Origin: JBGSYJ01 sp041748075
GTDB taxonomy: Bacteria > Acidobacteriota > Thermoanaerobaculia > Gp7-AA8
NCBI GenBank assembly: GCA_041748075.1
Contig: JBGTDX010000118.1
Coordinates: forward strand, 67,802 to 131,801
DNA: 64,000 nucleotides
Direction of reading: 5' to 3'
Shown here: positions 49,402-57,963 of the stretch, in pieces
How positions within the stretch are numbered: the first letter of the stretch is position 1
Layout of the letters: each line of letters opens with the position of its first letter
The notes under the pieces: generated by a model
Seen by the model: the letters and a program-made list of their open reading frames with translations, nothing else
The model's database searches: none
Told to the model about the DNA's origin: nothing
Program-made: the position numbers and the translations under genes

Positions 49402-50019
49402 CTACTGAGCCCCGCCCGGCGTTCCGTCCGCCGTGTCCGGTTCGTTCTTCGGTTCAATATAGACGAATGTCTTCGCCACGAATTCACTCGTCACCGTACG
49501 TTCGGATTGTACTCCGAGTGCGTTGATCGAAAACTGCTCGACGTTCATGATGCGGGAGAAACTGCTCAGCCGATTGAACAGGATCGCAAGATTGTGGTAG
49601 CCGCCCTCGACCGCAATACTGATCGGCCATTCGGAGTAGACCTCGCTTTCCTCGGAAGGAACGAGCGGCGGGAATGCGATCCGGCGGAGAGTGAAGTCTC
49701 CCTGATCGACCAGAGCCTTGATCTTCTTGATGATCTCTTCGGTGTTTCTGCTCGAGGGAAGAATGCGACGGAGCTTGTCCAGCTCGAGCTCGAGCCGTTT
49801 GACCTCCTCGCGGAACTGCGGAAGCTTCTTTTCGGCCGAGCGGCCCGCCTGGATCTTCTTGGCGAGCTCATCGAGCTCCGCGTCGACGGTCACGATCTCT
49901 GCATTGAGTGGCTTGATGAGAAAATAATGCACGCCGAAGACGATCAGCGCCGCGAGGGCGAGTCCGATGAGCAGCCCGTAGTACCAGGGCTTTCCTTCCA
50001 TTCCGAGCTCGAGGGCCAT
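49402..50019 (-). CDS. pilO: Pilus assembly protein PilO
   Basis: 205 residues from the ATG at 50019, which has AGGGGAAA upstream; the longer open frame to 50079 overlaps pilN too far. One membrane helix (YYGLLIGLALAALIVFGVHY), a coiled coil (VDAELDELAKKIQAGRSAEK, EEVKRLELELDKLRRILP), then a ferredoxin-like domain (WPISIAVEGGYHNLAILFNR, LSSFSRIMNVEQFSI). Works with PilN in the inner-membrane alignment complex. Confidence 0.93.
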   Translation of the reverse strand: MALELGMEGKPWYYGLLIGLALAALIVFGVHYFLIKPLNAEIVTVDAELDELAKKIQAGRSAEKKLPQFREEVKRLELELDKLRRILPSSRNTEEIIKKIKALVDQGDFTLRRIAFPPLVPSEESEVYSEWPISIAVEGGYHNLAILFNRLSSFSRIMNVEQFSINALGVQSERTVTSEFVAKTFVYIEPKNEPDTADGTPGGAQ

Positions 50020-50029
50020 CGGCTTTCCC

Positions 50030-50710
50030 CTATGTCCCCGCACCCGGAAGGGGCGCAGTAGCCGGTTGCGTGGATTCAACGGGAGTCACGGCGGGCTCAC
50101 CCACGAGCTCAGTCGGCGCATAGGTGAAATTGAACGTCATGCCCCAGCTATACACCGTCGTATTCCCCTCCTGGCCCGTGGTCACGGCGTCCACCACCGG
50201 CTCTTCGAAAGTGGGATCCGTCTTGATGTTCTCGACGTAATTTGCGATAGCGGTCGGATTGAGAGCCTTGCCCTGCATGGTCACCTGATTGCCAGAGAAG
50301 GTCATCGAAGTCAGCCAGACGAGGTCCGGAAGGAGCTGGCTGATCTTGTCCATGATCCGAACAGGGCCTTTCTGCCTCTGTTTGAGGTCGTTGATCAGAT
50401 TGATTCTCTTTTCGAGGGAGTCCTTGCGTCTCTGGAACTGCTCGACCTCGGCGATGATCGATTCGAGCTGCTGGGCTTCCTGCCTGCGCTCAACCGCTTC
50501 GTCCTGCTTCGAGCCCAGCTCCCGGCTCTTGAGCAACCACCACCCGCCCGCCAGCAGAAGCCCTGCGACGATGAGCCCCACGATCAGCACGTTATTGATC
50601 TCCCGCGGCGCGGACATCGATGCGGAACTGGCCATCGACGAACCGGACCGCGAGGGTCCCGTGTCGCGGGCTCCGGCGCGAGCCTCCCGGATCAGGTTGA
50701 TCTTGATCAC
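50030..50710 (-). CDS. pilN: Pilus assembly protein PilN
   Basis: 226 residues from a GTG at 50710 whose last bases overlap the pilM stop (GTGA). The N-terminus IKINLIREAR is the PilM-binding motif. One membrane helix (NNVLIVGLIVAGLLLAGGWW, ~40-60), a coiled coil (~65-110; DEAVERRQEAQQLESIIAEV) and the periplasmic domain (ISQLLPDLVWLTSMTFSGNQ, VTMQGKALNPTAIANYVENI). The C-terminus is Pro/Thr-rich. Confidence 0.94.
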   Translation of the reverse strand: MIKINLIREARAGARDTGPSRSGSSMASSASMSAPREINNVLIVGLIVAGLLLAGGWWLLKSRELGSKQDEAVERRQEAQQLESIIAEVEQFQRRKDSLEKRINLINDLKQRQKGPVRIMDKISQLLPDLVWLTSMTFSGNQVTMQGKALNPTAIANYVENIKTDPTFEEPVVDAVTTGQEGNTTVYSWGMTFNFTYAPTELVGEPAVTPVESTQPATAPLPGAGT

Positions 50711-51762
50711 GAGTCCCCCAGCTTTCTGATGGCGAGTCCTACCGCCACGGCCATACTCGGCCCGACCTCGGAGATCCACTCGGGATTGAAGTCGCTCTCA
50801 TTGATCGCGATATTGCGGAAAGGATTCATAATCTCCACGGGGATGCCAAACTTTTCCCGCAGGATGGCATCGAGATTCAGCACTCCCGATCCGCCTCCCG
50901 CGATGACCACGTGCTCGACCCGTTCGGCTCCCGAAGTCGCCGCGAAGAAGTCGAGCGTCTTCCGCAACTCGGATGCGAAGTCCTCGGAAACCGAGTTCAG
51001 AATCGGGATCACCTGCTGAATGTTTCGATCGGCGACCGACTCGCCCCGCTTGAGGCCTTCGGCCTGAGCAAACGAGAGGTTCAACTCGCGCTGAATGGCG
51101 TCCGTGTACTGGTTGCCGCCAAACGTGATGTCCCGCCAGAAGAGCGATTCGCCACCCTGCATGACCGTGACGTTGGTCACCGAAGCCCCGATGTTCACAA
51201 GAGCCGTGACCTCACGGCCCACGATCGGATAGTTCAGCTCATAGGCGTTCTGAAGGGCGAAGGCGTCCACATCCACGATCACCGACGACTTGCCGGTCTG
51301 GCTGATCACCGAGGTGTAATCGTTGATCTTTTCCTTCTTGACGGCCACCAGGATGACGTCGACGCTGTCGCCTCCCGAGCTCGGAAGCGGGACGTAGTCG
51401 AGGTTGACGTCATTGATATCGAAGGGGATGTACTGCTCGGCTTCCCACTGGATCGACTCGGCGAGCTCCTCGCTGGACATGGAGGGCAGGGCGATTTTCT
51501 TGATGATGACCGAATGGCCGGACAGGGAAGTGGCAAAGCTGGAATTCTTCACTCCCTGGGCGGCGTTGAGGCGTTGGATGGTATCGACGACGAGCGAGGA
51601 ATCCATGATGGATCCGTCGACGATGGCTTCCGGTGAGAGCGACTCGATGCCTATCTTGAGCAGCTGATAGGAACCAGCCTTCTTCTCCTTCAACTCCACG
51701 AGCTTCACCGCGGAGGATCCGATATCAAGACCAACTACATTTTTGCTCTTTGAGAAGAACAC
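50707..51762 (-). CDS. pilM: Actin-like pilus assembly protein PilM
   Basis: 351 residues, canonical: NVVGLDIGSSAVKLVELKEK (phosphate-1 loop), SIQWEAEQYIPFDINDVNLD, VILVAVKKEKINDYTSVISQ, AFALQNAYELNYPIVGREVT, ALVNIGASVTNVTVMQGGES (phosphate-2), HVVIAGGGSGVLNLDAILRE (adenosine loop). Starts at a GTG preceded by GGGGTGA. First gene of the pilMNOPQ operon, driven by the near-consensus promoter at 51835-51863. Confidence 0.96.
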   Translation of the reverse strand: MFFSKSKNVVGLDIGSSAVKLVELKEKKAGSYQLLKIGIESLSPEAIVDGSIMDSSLVVDTIQRLNAAQGVKNSSFATSLSGHSVIIKKIALPSMSSEELAESIQWEAEQYIPFDINDVNLDYVPLPSSGGDSVDVILVAVKKEKINDYTSVISQTGKSSVIVDVDAFALQNAYELNYPIVGREVTALVNIGASVTNVTVMQGGESLFWRDITFGGNQYTDAIQRELNLSFAQAEGLKRGESVADRNIQQVIPILNSVSEDFASELRKTLDFFAATSGAERVEHVVIAGGGSGVLNLDAILREKFGIPVEIMNPFRNIAINESDFNPEWISEVGPSMAVAVGLAIRKLGDS

Positions 51763-51834
51763 CGCTCACCCCATCCATCTCACTCACTTCTCGTCGGGCA
51801 CTGATTCAGAGCATGAATTTTGAAAGTTGGAGCG

Positions 51835-51863
51835 AAATTACACGGTTTTAATAGTCATGTCAA
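51835..51863 (-). promoter_or_regulatory. Near-consensus sigma-70-type promoter of pilMNOPQ
   Basis: On the minus strand: -35 TTGACA (51863-51858, perfect), a 17-base spacer, and -10 TAATTT (51840-51835). It lies ~70 bases upstream of the pilM start codon in a 373-base gap between the divergent pilM and rpmB genes. The hexamers and spacing are read directly; activity is inferred. Confidence 0.75.
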
Positions 51864-52075
51864 CTCTACAAGATTTAGAGACGCAAATAGATGCGGCGAC
51901 AGGACCGGGGTGGTCCAACCCGCTTTTCTCACATCATTTGTCGCGGGGAGGACGAGTCATCGCCGGCACGCTGTCAGGGTGCAAGGCGCCTCGCAACGAA
52001 CCAGATAGGGCCGGTATCGTCTTCGCGGCAGAAACGGTGTGAGAAATGGGAGTTGAGGGCCAGTTTGAAAAAGCA

Positions 52076-52104
52076 TTGCGCGGAATCGGGACGGCACGTA
52101 CAAT
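52076..52104 (+). promoter_or_regulatory. Putative promoter of rpmB
   Basis: -35-like TTGCGC (52076-52081), 17-base spacer and -10 TACAAT (52099-52104), 32 bases before the rpmB start codon. Followed by the Shine-Dalgarno GAGGAG (52123-52128), seven bases from the ATG. The rest of the divergent gap, apart from the pilM promoter, shows nothing recognisable. Confidence 0.55.
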
Positions 52105-52135
52105 TCCTCGCTTTTGAATTTCGAGGAGTCAATCC

Positions 52136-52330
52136 ATGGCAAAGATGTGTGAAGTCTGCGGCAAAGCGCCGGTTTTCGGCAACCGGGTGAGTCATGCCCA
52201 CAATGTGTCGAGCCGCCGGTGGCTGCCGAACCTGCAGAGGGTTCGCGTCCTGGTCGGCGGAGCCGTCCGCAGGATGAACGTCTGCACCCGCTGCATCCGC
52301 TCGGGCTCGATCCAGAAAGCCGCCCGGTAG
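52136..52330 (+). CDS. rpmB: 50S ribosomal protein L28
   Basis: 64 residues, the short bacterial L28 with zinc-ribbon cysteines: CEVCGKAPVFGNRVSHAHN, SSRRWLPNLQRVRVLV, and NVCTRCIRSGSIQKA (two CxxC pairs). The family signature G-K-x-P-x-x-G-N-x-V-S-H-A is present. Start at 52136 with GAGGAG seven bases upstream. Monocistronic, between its own promoter and a strong terminator. Confidence 0.97.
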   Translation: MAKMCEVCGKAPVFGNRVSHAHNVSSRRWLPNLQRVRVLVGGAVRRMNVCTRCIRSGSIQKAAR

Positions 52331-52354
52331 TCTCGCCTGCAGCCTCAACCAATC

Positions 52355-52384
52355 AGCCCCGTCACCGGGGCTTTTTGCTTTTTT
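52355..52384 (+). terminator. Intrinsic terminator of rpmB
   Basis: Perfect 7-bp stem AGCCCCG/CGGGGCT with a TCAC loop (52355-52372) followed by TTTTTGCTTTTTT. It begins 25 bases after the rpmB stop codon. The best textbook rho-independent terminator in the window. Confidence 0.92.
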
Positions 52385-52407
52385 GGGGGTGAGGGACGTC
52401 CCTCGAC

Positions 52408-52504
52408 GCCGTCGCCGTCGCCGTGGCCGTGGCCGAGACCATGGCGCCGGAGGGCGCAGAAAGACGCTAGTGTCCTGTAACGGCGACGGAAACGGAAACG
52501 GTAA
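52408..52504. repeat. Hexanucleotide arrays in inverted arrangement, with a CTAGTGTCCTGTAACGG fragment
   Basis: Left block 52408-52436 is a run of GCCGTC/GCCGTG hexamers. The right block 52482-52504 contains ACGGAAACGGAAACGG, whose complement reads as CCGTTT units, so the same CCGTNN hexad occurs in both orientations. Between them (52467-52483) is CTAGTGTCCTGTAACGG, identical to half of the palindrome at 60773. Lies in the gap between rpmB and the 3' end of the rel gene; no gene is seen in it. Confidence 0.7.
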
Positions 52505-52534
52505 TCAGGGTGCGCAGGAGCTGGAGGCGGGCGC

Positions 52535-54706
52535 TTATGCCGTTGCGTGGCGGATGTTGTACTTCCGCTCGACCTGGAGCACTCCATCGATCGCGCTGAT
52601 GGACTTGATCACCTTTTCGAGGTGTTTGAGGTCGGCGATTTCGACGTTCAGCTCGATGGTGCCTCGCCCGTCAGCCGTCCGGGACTCGAGGTTCCGGATG
52701 TTTGTCTTGAGGTTGGCGATGGAGGATACGACACGGGCCAGAATCCCCTGGCGGTCTTCCATGACGATCTCGAGATCGATGTTGAATCGCGAGCCCCGCT
52801 CATCGGCCCAGGAAACCTCGATCTCACGATCCGGATTGAAAATCAGGTTCTTCACATTCGGACAGCTCGCGCTGTGCACCGCGATCCCTTTTCCGCGGGT
52901 GACGTAGCCGACGATCTCTTCTCCGGGCACAGGGTTGCAGCAGCCGGCCAGGTACGTCATCAGGTCGTCGTAGCCCTTGACTTTGATGGTCTGGGCTCCG
53001 GTGAAGGGAAAGATTCTGCGCACGGCCTGCTGGAACACGCCGGCGGGCTCCGGTTCCTTTTTCCCTTTGCCTCCCTCGGGGACAAACCTCTCCACGACGG
53101 CCTTCGCGGCGATCTTTCCGTATCCGACGTCGGCAAAGAGCTCCTCGAGCCTGGCCAGCCCGTATTCGGCGAGCACGCCATCGAGAGCGTTCTCGGCGAT
53201 GAGCTTCTTGAACTGAACGCGGAGGCGTTTCGCTTCTTTTTCGATCAGCTTCCGTCCCAGCTCAGTCGATCGGTTCTTCTGCTCGGTGTTGAGCCAGTGA
53301 CGGATCTTGTGGCGAGCCCTCGAGGTGACGACCAGATTGATCCAGTCGCGATTGGGCGTTTGATTCGGCGTCGTGAGTATCTCGACGATGTCACCGTTCT
53401 TCAGAGTCGTCCGGAGGGGCATGAGCTTCCCGTTGATCCGAGCTCCGACACACCGATGTCCCACGTCCGTGTGGATCCCGTAAGCGAAATCCAGCGGGGT
53501 GGCTCCACGCGGAAACGCGAACACGTCGCCCTTCGGCGTGAAGGTGTAGACCTCGTCGGGGTAGAGGTCGATCTTCAGCGAATTCATGAACACCCGTGGG
53601 TCCTTGATGTCGTGCTGCCATTCGACCACCTGTCGCAACCAGAGGAAGTTCTCGTCATCGGTTGACGGTCCCCCACCTTCTTTATATTTCCAGTGGGCGG
53701 CGATCCCCTGTTCGGCAACCAGATCCATCTCCCGGGTCCGGATCTGCACCTCGAAGGGCTGGCCCTTCTCAGCCACGACGGTGGTGTGGAGGGACTGGTA
53801 GAAGTTCGGCTTCGGCATCGCAACGTAATCTTTGATGCGGCCGGGCACGGGTCTCCAGGTCTGGTGGATGATGCCGAGCGCCGCGTAACAATCCTTGACT
53901 GTCGCGGTCGTGATGCGGAAGGCGAGATAGTCGTAGAGCTGGCCGATGTCGATTCCCTGTTTACGCAGTTTCTGGTGGATCGAGTACATCGATTTTACGC
54001 GGCCGCCGACTTCGCATTCGATGAGGTTCTCGCTCATCTTCGCGCTGAGGGTCTCCCGGATTCTGTCGACGATCTCACCCGACACCGCCAACTTTCCTTC
54101 GACCGCGCGCGAGAGCTCTTCGTACTCCCGCTGGTGGAGATTTCGGAACGAGAGGTCCTCGAGCTCATTCTTGATCCGCCCCATGCCGAGGCGGTTCGCG
54201 ATAGGCGCATAGATCTCGAGTGTTTCCTTGGCAATGGTCAGACGGCGATCGTCCGGCATGTGCTCGAGGGTTCGCATGTTGTGCAGCCGGTCCGCGAGCT
54301 TGACGAGAACGACGCGGAGGTCCGAGACCATCGCGAGAATCATCTTGCGGAACGTTTCGGCCTGTTGCTGTTCTTTCGAGACGTAGGCGTAGCGTGAGAT
54401 CTTCGTCACGCCGTCAACGAGCTCGGCAACATCGTCGCCGAAGAGCTCCTGCAGTTTCTCCTTGGTCGTGAGGGTGTCCTCGAGAACGTCGTGCAGGAGC
54501 CCGACTGCGATCGAGGTTTCGTCGAGCCTCATGTCCGCCAGGATGTAGGCGACATTGAGTGGATGAACCAGGTACGGCTCGCCCGAGCGGCGGACCTGTC
54601 CCTTGTGCTCGAGGGCCGAGAAGATGTAGGCCTTCTGGAGCAGTTCCTCATCGAATCCCGGTTTGTAGGACTCGACCTTGTCGAGGATCTGTTCGAAACG
54701 GATCAT
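52535..54706 (-). CDS. Bifunctional (p)ppGpp synthetase/hydrolase (Rel/SpoT)
   Basis: 723 residues with the complete long-RSH order: HD hydrolase (~45-150; EPYLVHPLNVAYILADMRLD and VGLLHDVLEDT with catalytic HD and ED), synthetase (~235-345; GRIKDYVAMPKPNFYQSLHT), TGS (~390-450; VFAFPRGATPLDFAYGIHTD), helical/zinc-finger-like region (LAGCCNPVPGEEIVGYVTRG) and ACT (~645-720; FNIDLEIVMEDRQGILARVV). The intact hydrolase motif suggests both activities. Monocistronic. Confidence 0.96.
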   Translation of the reverse strand: MIRFEQILDKVESYKPGFDEELLQKAYIFSALEHKGQVRRSGEPYLVHPLNVAYILADMRLDETSIAVGLLHDVLEDTLTTKEKLQELFGDDVAELVDGVTKISRYAYVSKEQQQAETFRKMILAMVSDLRVVLVKLADRLHNMRTLEHMPDDRRLTIAKETLEIYAPIANRLGMGRIKNELEDLSFRNLHQREYEELSRAVEGKLAVSGEIVDRIRETLSAKMSENLIECEVGGRVKSMYSIHQKLRKQGIDIGQLYDYLAFRITTATVKDCYAALGIIHQTWRPVPGRIKDYVAMPKPNFYQSLHTTVVAEKGQPFEVQIRTREMDLVAEQGIAAHWKYKEGGGPSTDDENFLWLRQVVEWQHDIKDPRVFMNSLKIDLYPDEVYTFTPKGDVFAFPRGATPLDFAYGIHTDVGHRCVGARINGKLMPLRTTLKNGDIVEILTTPNQTPNRDWINLVVTSRARHKIRHWLNTEQKNRSTELGRKLIEKEAKRLRVQFKKLIAENALDGVLAEYGLARLEELFADVGYGKIAAKAVVERFVPEGGKGKKEPEPAGVFQQAVRRIFPFTGAQTIKVKGYDDLMTYLAGCCNPVPGEEIVGYVTRGKGIAVHSASCPNVKNLIFNPDREIEVSWADERGSRFNIDLEIVMEDRQGILARVVSSIANLKTNIRNLESRTADGRGTIELNVEIADLKHLEKVIKSISAIDGVLQVERKYNIRHATA

Positions 54707-54793
54707 TTGCGCTATCTCAACTGCGAGCGAGTATAACGCTCAAACCCCGAGGTCCATTCTGGACGGGAGGAAGGGCGTCGCATCTCGCTCCCC

Positions 54794-55564
54794 TTACGCG
54801 CTCGGAACGATCCAGCTGCGGCCATCCGCCGACTCGATGGCCTCGCCGCGAAAGCCGAAGTACTCGAGCATCACTTCGGGCCGCATCACGTCTCCGGGTG
54901 TTCCCTCCATCGCGAGCCTCCCCCTGCTCATGACCAGCATCCGGTCGGAACACGCCGCGCTCCAGTTCATATCGTGCGAGATGAAAACAACGGTGCATCC
55001 TTTCGAGTCGACGATCGATCGGAGCAGTTGCGAGAAGCGCTGCACGTGCTCGAGGTCGAGCGCTGCGAGCGGTTCATCGAGCAGAATCAGGCGCGGTTGG
55101 CCCGCGAGCACGCGGGCGAGAAACACCCGTTTCCTCTCGCCCCCGCTCATCTCCTCCAGGAGCCTGCCGGCGAGATGCGTGGCGTCGCAGTCGGCGAGTG
55201 CCTGCTCGGCGAGCTCGTAGTCTTCCCTCGATTCCCATTGGAACCGGCCGAGAAATGGTGCGCGCCCGGAAAGGACCACATCGATCGCCCGCATCGGCAG
55301 CAGCCACTCCGGTTCCTGAGGGAGATACCCGGTCTGTCGGGCGAACTCGCGGCGATCCCACTCCCCGATCGGCTGGTCCAGAAAGCGGACTTCCCCCTGC
55401 TGCGGCGAGAGCACGCGCGCCATCAGTTTCATCAGCGTCGACTTGCCTGAACCGTTCGGCCCGGTCAGCGAGATCAGCTCTCCTTCGCCGAAACGGGTCG
55501 TCACCGAGTCGAGGCCGCCTACGCCCCTCGCATACGAAAATCCGACAGCTCGGAGGTCCATCAT
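54794..55564 (-). CDS. ABC transporter ATP-binding protein (BtuD/FecE type)
   Basis: 256 residues. Walker A GPNGSGKSTLMKL, Q-loop GYLPQEPEWLL, signature EMSGGERKRVFLARVLAGQP, Walker B LILLDEPLAALDLEH and the H-loop VVFISHDMNW. Belongs to the iron-chelate/vitamin B12 importer class. Overlaps the permease gene by four bases. With the permease and binding protein it forms a complete type II importer. Confidence 0.93.
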   Translation of the reverse strand: MMDLRAVGFSYARGVGGLDSVTTRFGEGELISLTGPNGSGKSTLMKLMARVLSPQQGEVRFLDQPIGEWDRREFARQTGYLPQEPEWLLPMRAIDVVLSGRAPFLGRFQWESREDYELAEQALADCDATHLAGRLLEEMSGGERKRVFLARVLAGQPRLILLDEPLAALDLEHVQRFSQLLRSIVDSKGCTVVFISHDMNWSAACSDRMLVMSRGRLAMEGTPGDVMRPEVMLEYFGFRGEAIESADGRSWIVPSA

Positions 55565-56562
55565 CGAGAGAGTCTCCGCAGCAGCACGAAAAAGAAGGGT
55601 ACGCCGAGTAGCGCCGTGAGTGCCCCGATGGGGAGCTCACCCGGCGCCATGATCGAGCGCGAGAGCGCATCGGCGAGCACGAGCAGCGTGCCACCACCCA
55701 GCGCCGCCAGCGGGAGCAGCACCCGGTAATCGTGCTTCCAGATCATGCGGATCGCATGCGGCACGAGCAGCCCGACGAAACCGATGATGCCGCTCACGGA
55801 TACCGCGGCTCCCGTCGCCAGGGACGACACGAGAAACACCATCAGGATCACAGGGGTCGTGTTGACTCCGCGCGATCGCGCATCGTCCTCGCCGAACGCC
55901 ATGAGTCGCAACTCGCCGCTGAGGGCAACCAGGGCGACCAGGCTGAATGCGAGCACCGCGGACAACATCGCCACATCACTCCACGAGGCGCTGAAGAACG
56001 TCCCCATCATCCACCGCAACGCCGCCGACAGATCACTTCCCGCCGTCAGCGAGAGGGCCAGCAGTATCAGCGCCGAAAAAAATGCATTCAACACGAGACC
56101 CGCCAGCAACAGCCTCGATGGATCGAGCGTCAACTCTCTTCGGGCAAGCATCAGTACTGCGACCATCGCAACGCAGGCGCCGCCGAATGCCACCACCGGG
56201 ATCACGCCAGGATACCGGGCGAGTCCCAGCGCCGTGGCCACGGCGGCGCCGCACGCCGCGCCTCCGGATACTCCGAGAATGAACGGGTCTGCCAGCGGAT
56301 TCCGCAGTAGCGTCTGAAATGTCAAACCCGTCACCGCCAATATGGCTCCCACCAGCGCCGCGAGAAGCACGCGGGGCAGACGGATCGTGAGAAAGATCGT
56401 CTCCGCAATCGGATCTCTCGCGATGAGCGCGGCGAGAGATACCCGGGCCGCACCCAATTGCGTGGCGAGCGCAATGGCAAGGACCAGCGCCAATCCCAGG
56501 ATCAGCACACCGTTCCAAAGCGCGCGCCTGGCGCCCGTATCGCTCAACGCATACGTTCCCAT
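55561..56562 (-). CDS. FecCD-family ABC permease (BtuC type)
   Basis: 333 residues, ~10 membrane helices. Family markers: RLPRVLLAALVGAILAVTGL, TFQTLLRNPLADPFILGVSG, SAALRWMMGTFFSASWSD, VSGIIGFVGLLVPHAIRMIW and MAPGELPIGALTALLGVPFF. Overlaps the binding-protein gene by 19 bases and the ATPase gene by four. Confidence 0.94.
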   Translation of the reverse strand: MGTYALSDTGARRALWNGVLILGLALVLAIALATQLGAARVSLAALIARDPIAETIFLTIRLPRVLLAALVGAILAVTGLTFQTLLRNPLADPFILGVSGGAACGAAVATALGLARYPGVIPVVAFGGACVAMVAVLMLARRELTLDPSRLLLAGLVLNAFFSALILLALSLTAGSDLSAALRWMMGTFFSASWSDVAMLSAVLAFSLVALVALSGELRLMAFGEDDARSRGVNTTPVILMVFLVSSLATGAAVSVSGIIGFVGLLVPHAIRMIWKHDYRVLLPLAALGGGTLLVLADALSRSIMAPGELPIGALTALLGVPFFFVLLRRLSR

Positions 56563-57401
56563 TCGTCGACGATCCTGTTGATAGCCGCAGCCGCTTCCGG
56601 CAGCCGGGGGCCCGGTCGCATGAACAGATCCTCGTCCACTGAATGCGCCGTGACGGGTCTCCCCTCGCGGCGGGCGTTCAGCAGCGTCACGAGAGCGTCG
56701 GGAGGCGCAGCCCTGCCCGGATAAAAAATCATATCCGGGGGATTCGCAACGACGGCCTCCCTCGAATAAAGCGAGCGCTGGTTGCCCGCGGCGGCCACAT
56801 TCACAACCCCCGTGAGCGCGAGCAGATCCCCGAGATGCGTTTCAGGCACAGCGACGTACAGCGGATCGGGGAAGATGACGAAAAGGACGCGCGGTTTGCT
56901 GCCGCGCGTGCGTCGCTCCGCCTCCATTCTGCGCTCGAACTCCACACGAACATCGTTTGCACGCGGCGATCCGAGGATCTCGCCGATTCGCGAGATTGCG
57001 GGCGCGACCTCGTGCAGGCGGTCGGTACGGACCGCATAGAGAGCGATGTCCATGGACTCGAGAGCCACAGCGAGCTGTGGATGCATCGCGCTGGTCGACG
57101 CGAGCACCAGGTCCGGATCGAGTTGCGCGATCCGCTCCCTGCTCGGCTCCATGCCTCCTACTTTCGGCAGTGCGGCAGCCTGGGGCGGAAAGTCCGAATA
57201 GTCATCGGTGCCGGCGAGCAGAGCCCCCGACCCGATCGCGTGCACGATCTCGGTTAGCGCGGGCGCAAGTGTAATCACCCGCGAGACCTGCTGAGGAAGA
57301 GCGACGCGCCGGCCCAGGTCGTCGACCGTCTCGCCGCTCCGGCGCTCGGTGCAGGAGGCGAGGAGCACCAGAAAAGGCGCGGCGATGCGTAGGAGTCGCA
57401 C
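56544..57401 (-). CDS. Lipoprotein substrate-binding protein of the cobalamin/siderophore importer (BtuF-like)
   Basis: 285 residues. Lipobox LLASC after RIAAPFLV. Class III binding-protein fold: VDDLGRRVALPQQVSRVITL, APALTEIVHAIGSGALLAGT, DPDLVLASTSAMHPQL and LFVIFPDPLYVAVPETHLGD, then MIFYPGRAAPPDALVTLLNA. The DYSDFPPQAAALPKVGGME segment resembles BtuF rather than ferric-siderophore proteins, so corrinoid uptake is likely but not proven. No B12 riboswitch could be recognised upstream; only repeats are seen there. Confidence 0.87.
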   Translation of the reverse strand: MRLLRIAAPFLVLLASCTERRSGETVDDLGRRVALPQQVSRVITLAPALTEIVHAIGSGALLAGTDDYSDFPPQAAALPKVGGMEPSRERIAQLDPDLVLASTSAMHPQLAVALESMDIALYAVRTDRLHEVAPAISRIGEILGSPRANDVRVEFERRMEAERRTRGSKPRVLFVIFPDPLYVAVPETHLGDLLALTGVVNVAAAGNQRSLYSREAVVANPPDMIFYPGRAAPPDALVTLLNARREGRPVTAHSVDEDLFMRPGPRLPEAAAAINRIVDEWERMR

Positions 57402-57409
57402 GATTGTTC

Positions 57410-57613
57410 CTAGTGTCCCGAGCTACCTAACCGGCGCTGGGCGCCGGTGAAGGGGTGATGAACCACCGTGTCATGCTGAGCGAGGTCACGTCATCCTGAG
57501 CGAAGCGAAGGATGACACATCGGTAGGTTTCCGCGACAGGGTTCCTTACAAGCGGCTGAATGACAATCCCGTCATTGCGGGCGAGCGATGAACCAGGCGT
57601 CATCCTGAGAGAC
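57410..57613. repeat. Mosaic of three dispersed repeat families upstream of the importer operon
   Basis: In order: CTAGTGTCC (57410-57418, start of the 60773 palindrome family), the ACCTAACCGGCGC...GGTGATGAACC element (57424-57464, also at 1998-2039), and arms of family G (GTGTCATGCTGAGCG, 57468; GTCATCCTGAGCGAAGCGAA, 57490; GATGACAC, 57511; GTCATCCTGAGAG, 57599). The gap from 57402 to 57683 holds nothing else recognisable, and the importer's promoter must lie within or beside these repeats. Confidence 0.7.
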
Positions 57614-57683
57614 TGTGAATTAATTGGACAGAAGTGTCATCCCGATCCTCTGGAAAGCAATCGGAAACCGCAGGATCGCGACT

Positions 57684-57914
57684 TCAGCCCTGTTCACCAG
57701 TTTCGTCGTCGAGATCGTTCGGAATGCCGAGACGGTTGCACGCAGCCTCGTACATCTGCCTGGAGGCATTGATCGCATTCTGCAGATCGGCAATTCTGTC
57801 TTTCACCTTCGAGAGCTCTTCCTCTATCTGGACCTGAAGATCACCAATCTCCTGTTTGGTCACCTGGAGCGTCGTCTCGTAGAACTTTCGTTGCTGGTCG
57901 GTCAGCACCGCCAT
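57684..57914 (-). CDS. Small coiled-coil protein, unknown function
   Basis: 76 residues, almost wholly predicted helix with heptad-type spacing (QQRKFYETTLQVTKQEIGDL, QVQIEEELSKVKDRIADLQN), acidic C-terminus (PNDLDDETGEQG). No signal or membrane segment. The start at 57914 has GGAGG upstream (GGAGGTTTCACTTC, about eight bases from the ATG). It follows the kinase-TonB fusion gene by 49 bases on the same strand and is probably co-transcribed with it. Confidence 0.65.
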   Translation of the reverse strand: MAVLTDQQRKFYETTLQVTKQEIGDLQVQIEEELSKVKDRIADLQNAINASRQMYEAACNRLGIPNDLDDETGEQG

Positions 57915-57963
57915 GAAGTGAAACCTCCGATCGACAGCAGGTCCAGCCTGCTCTCTCGCGTGA

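Noticed and set aside
52345..52587. 80-codon minus-strand frame with a GHGHGDGDG stretch
   Set aside because: It arises from the hexamer array and overlaps the rpmB terminator and the 3' end of rel; no ribosome-binding site or family.
57402..57683. Candidate cobalamin riboswitch
   Set aside because: No conserved B12-box sequence could be recognised, and the most suggestive segment (GCGCCGGTGAAGGGGTGATG) is a repeat also found at ~2016 near an unrelated gene.
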